Below the pieces are notes generated by a model. The model was not told the origin of the DNA, made no database searches, and saw only the letters and a program-made list of their open reading frames with translations. A program made the translations under genes and the position numbers. 64,000 bases of DNA. It comes from Pantoea agglomerans. Its GTDB lineage: Bacteria; Pseudomonadota; Gammaproteobacteria; Enterobacterales; Enterobacteriaceae. This document shows positions 61,515 through 64,000 of this stretch, piece by piece. The stretch is taken from contig NZ_CP083809.1 of assembly GCF_020149765.1 (NCBI RefSeq), forward strand, positions 806,001-870,000. The letters run 5' to 3'. Positions within the stretch are counted from its first letter, which is position 1. Every line of letters begins with the position of its first letter.

Positions 61515-62870
61515 TCAGAGGATACGGCTAATCAGACGATCGATACGGATACGGCGCAGGCGACGGATCAGCTTGCGCACCTTCGCCGGATAGTCGGAGA
61601 TGCTTTCCAGCTCGCGGAAATGCTTCACGACGTGAGTATGGGTGCGAATCAGCGCCAGCTCTTTTTCGCGCTGCTCGGCAAGCTGCTGCAGCGGATCGTG
61701 GATCAGCACCGCGTTTTCCAGATCGAGGCGCCAGGCGCGCGGGTTGAGGTTGTTGCCGGTAATCAGCATCCACTCTTCATCTACCCATATGCCCTTCAGG
61801 TGATAGCTGTTCTCGCCATCCTTCCACAGGCGCACCGCCAGCTGTCCGTTATCGACATAATATTGCAGGCGGCTCATAAAGCGGCGCAGGTTGATCTCAT
61901 AGAGATAGGGCAGCGCGCCGATAATTTTAAACGGCTGCTCAGGGGGAATATAGAAGTCGTTAGCGGTCTTATCGCCGACGATAATTTCCACCTCTTTGCC
62001 CTCGCGCAGCAGATGAATAATGCTGCGCACCAGAATCGCCGGCAGGTTGAAGTAGGGCGTGCAGATGGTCAGCTTCTGCTCAGTGCAGGGCATCAGGTGG
62101 AAAATGGTTTTGTTGAGCAGGCTACGCTTGCCCAGCCCGACCAGCGGCGTAACGGTCAGCTCTTCATTATGGCCATCGCCGGTGAACTGATAGTTGAAGC
62201 CGCGCAGATCCTGGCGGAACTGGCGCGCCTCATTTTTGATTTCCGGGCTGGAAGGGCGCTCTTCGCGGTCGAGGCGGTTGACCGCTTCCGACTGCTTAAG
62301 GTTGACGTTAATCCACTCATACATGGTGTCGGCCAGCTGCGGGTTGCGAATCAGCTGATAGCGGTCGTATCGATACTTATCGTGCTGATGCAGGTAAACG
62401 TCGTTGATGCTGGCGCCGCTGTAGAGCAGCGTATCGTCAATAATAAAGCCTTTCAGATGCAGCACGCCGAGCGCTTCGCGCGTATTGACCGGAATCCCGT
62501 ATACCGGAATGGCGATATCCGCATGCTGCGTCGCCATTTCACAATACCAGTCGGCATTGGTGACGCCGCGCGCCGCGCCGATGCGTCCGCGCTGGGCGCG
62601 ATGCCAGTCGACCAGAATGCTGATATCCAGCTCAGGACGCGCGCGCTTTGCCGCATAGAGCGCATTCATAACCGCACGGCCTGCATCGTCGTTTTCCATA
62701 TAAAGAGCGACGATGCAGATGCGGTGCTGCGCCGCGGCGATCTTTTCCAGCAGCGTGCGACGAAAGTCGGCAGGCGAGTAGAGCGTTGACACATCCGCAG
62801 GGGACTGTGACAGCTTCGGCAACTGTGCGAGGTGTTGTTGATGCTTATTGCGTTTGAATTTAGTCAGCAT
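61515..62870 (-). CDS. pssA: CDP-diacylglycerol-serine O-phosphatidyltransferase
   Basis: PssA makes phosphatidylserine, the precursor of phosphatidylethanolamine. It is the gram-negative, phospholipase D-like type with two HxKxxxxD motifs: HLKGFIIDD near residue 138 and HLKGIWVDEE near 357. The 451-residue length equals E. coli. No membrane segments are seen; the enzyme binds ribosomes and membranes peripherally. It is 117 bp from pat and transcribed in the same direction. Confidence 0.97.
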   Translation of the reverse strand: MLTKFKRNKHQQHLAQLPKLSQSPADVSTLYSPADFRRTLLEKIAAAQHRICIVALYMENDDAGRAVMNALYAAKRARPELDISILVDWHRAQRGRIGAARGVTNADWYCEMATQHADIAIPVYGIPVNTREALGVLHLKGFIIDDTLLYSGASINDVYLHQHDKYRYDRYQLIRNPQLADTMYEWINVNLKQSEAVNRLDREERPSSPEIKNEARQFRQDLRGFNYQFTGDGHNEELTVTPLVGLGKRSLLNKTIFHLMPCTEQKLTICTPYFNLPAILVRSIIHLLREGKEVEIIVGDKTANDFYIPPEQPFKIIGALPYLYEINLRRFMSRLQYYVDNGQLAVRLWKDGENSYHLKGIWVDEEWMLITGNNLNPRAWRLDLENAVLIHDPLQQLAEQREKELALIRTHTHVVKHFRELESISDYPAKVRKLIRRLRRIRIDRLISRIL

Positions 62871-62987
62871 CGCAGTGCGCTTCTTCTCGTTTCATTGCAT
62901 GGCCTTTTGCCATCAAATCAGGGTCATAACGGTAAATAATAACATCAACCTGATGCGGTCGGCCATTTTTTACCTTTCTCTACAAGG

Positions 62988-64000
62988 TTAGCTGATGTCC
63001 CTGTGTAAGGATAAATTCAGGCTGACGATACCTTCATCGAGCTGAACGTCCACTTCAAACCCCAGCTTGCGCGCCAGGGTGATCATGCCACGGTTGTGGG
63101 GCATGGTAATCCCGTTGAGCTGCTGCAGCCCGTGATCGCGCGTATAGCGGATCATCTTTTCCAGCAGCCGCCGTCCCATGCCGAGCCCTTTTAGGTCGGA
63201 TCGCACCAGCACCGAGAACTCGGCGTCGATATTGTCAGCGTCGGAAATCGCGCGGGTGACGCCGATAATCTCGCTGCTTTCCTGCTGCTGACGCACCGCG
63301 ACAAAGGCCATCTCGCGGTCATAGTCGATCTGCGTCATATTGGCGAGATCCTCATGGGTGAACTCGTTGATCTCGCTGAAGTAGCGATAGTAGAGATCCT
63401 CTTTGGTGACCTGAGCGATAAAGGCGCGCAGCAGCGGCTCATCTTCGGGCAGGATAGGGCGGAACAGACAGCTCTGCCCATCCTTCAGCGTCACCTGCTC
63501 TTCCAGCTGCTGCGGGTAGGGGCGTATCGCCAGCCGCGCTTCGTTGTCTCCGCTGAACGGTGCCAGATCCAGGGTCACGTCCAGCAGGGTAAATTCGCTG
63601 CCCGCCGCCAGCAGCGGATGAATATCGAGCCGCTGGATCTCGGGGCAGTCGACGACCAGGTTGGAGACCTGCACCAGCAGCTGGCTGAGGGCGGGAATAT
63701 CCAGGGTATCGAGCCCGCCGCGACTGCGAATTTTGCCGCTTTTAATCGCCTGTATCACCAGATAGCGCGCCAGCGTCATATTGAGCGGCGGCAGCGCCAC
63801 CGCCGCCTGTTTGTCCGCCTGCCACTCTACGCCGCCTTCGCCCAGCAAGATCACCGGACCGAACAGCGCATCCTGCTGCACCACGACGCGCAGCTCCTGC
63901 GCGCCGGCGCGGTTCGCCATGCTCTGCACCAGCAGCCCTTCGATGCGCGCCTGCGGCAGCGTCTGCCTGACGCGATCGACGATCGCCTCGGCCGCCTGCT
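62988..64000 (-). CDS. pat: Protein lysine acetyltransferase Pat (YfiQ), C-terminal part
   Basis: About 337 C-terminal residues; the frame is open to the window edge, and the start lies beyond it. Pat (YfiQ/Pka) acetylates lysines in acetyl-CoA synthetase and other proteins. It has an NDP-forming acyl-CoA synthetase-like region (seen here in part: FGPVILLGEGGVEW and DIHPLLAAG) followed by a C-terminal GNAT domain with SDLKGLGMGRRLLEKMI as the acetyl-CoA site. The C-terminal half and neighbourhood (pssA) agree with E. coli yfiQ. Confidence 0.92.
   Translation of the reverse strand, partial: QAAEAIVDRVRQTLPQARIEGLLVQSMANRAGAQELRVVVQQDALFGPVILLGEGGVEWQADKQAAVALPPLNMTLARYLVIQAIKSGKIRSRGGLDTLDIPALSQLLVQVSNLVVDCPEIQRLDIHPLLAAGSEFTLLDVTLDLAPFSGDNEARLAIRPYPQQLEEQVTLKDGQSCLFRPILPEDEPLLRAFIAQVTKEDLYYRYFSEINEFTHEDLANMTQIDYDREMAFVAVRQQQESSEIIGVTRAISDADNIDAEFSVLVRSDLKGLGMGRRLLEKMIRYTRDHGLQQLNGITMPHNRGMITLARKLGFEVDVQLDEGIVSLNLSLHRDIS

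Overview
The window is 64 kb of enterobacterial chromosome. Gene order, protein lengths and regulatory sites (LexA box, TyrR box, pheL leader, MicA, rrn P1/P2) closely follow Escherichia coli around rpoS-recA-rrnG. Differences in gene content, and a 16S rRNA that reads like Pantoea/Mixta, point to the Erwiniaceae. The genus is an inference. Almost everything is core genome; no intact prophage, IS element, CRISPR array or defence island is visible.

Layout. 1-2.7 kb: 3' end of eno, queE, an inorganic pyrophosphatase with a signal peptide (minus strand) and queD (minus). 2.9-13.6 kb: assimilatory sulfate reduction, as cysJIH and then cysGDNC, separated by a minus-strand yciI-like/iap pair, followed by ygbE. 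13.7-20 kb: ftsB-ispD-ispF-truD-surE-pcm with overlapping genes, then nlpD-rpoS with an rpoS promoter inside nlpD. 20-24 kb: mutS, a decayed phage/island integrase, and a lone prepilin peptidase. 24-30 kb: mltB, a yjdM-like gene, a DapA-family aldolase, tam, pncC, recA, recX. 30-35 kb: alaS, csrA, then tRNA-Ser(GCU) and four identical tRNA-Arg(ACG) genes with repeated, foldable spacers and an 18-nt tRNA remnant. 34.8-40 kb: yqaB-yqaA, gshA, the small RNA micA on the opposite strand, luxS, yfjD, ypjD. 40-49 kb: ffh, rpsP-rimM-trmD-rplS, a GNAT gene, aroF-tyrA, pheL-pheA (minus), raiA. 49-54 kb: bamD (minus), rluD-pgeF, clpB with a sigma-32 promoter. 54.5-60 kb: a complete rRNA operon (16S, tRNA-Glu, 23S, 5S). 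60-64 kb: kgtP, pssA, and the 3' part of pat.

The genes form several functional sets: sulfate activation and reduction with siroheme supply (cysJIH, cysGDNC), cell division and isoprenoid/tRNA/protein maintenance (ftsB to pcm), stress and DNA repair control (rpoS, mutS, recA/recX, clpB, csrA), translation (alaS, tRNAs, ffh, rpsP operon, rrn), and aromatic amino acid synthesis (aroF-tyrA, pheA).

The least ordinary parts are: (1) the tRNA-Arg cluster, where an approximately 316-bp unit appears tandemly duplicated, leaving an 18-nt tRNA 3' end, and where a spacer repeat folds into hairpins that differ between copies in ways that keep the fold (a GCAA versus GAAA tetraloop); (2) an integrase pseudogene beside mutS that can be followed through one nonsense codon and two single-base deletions; (3) the exported pyrophosphatase; (4) a RaiA without the acidic tail. 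No wholly new multi-gene system was found.
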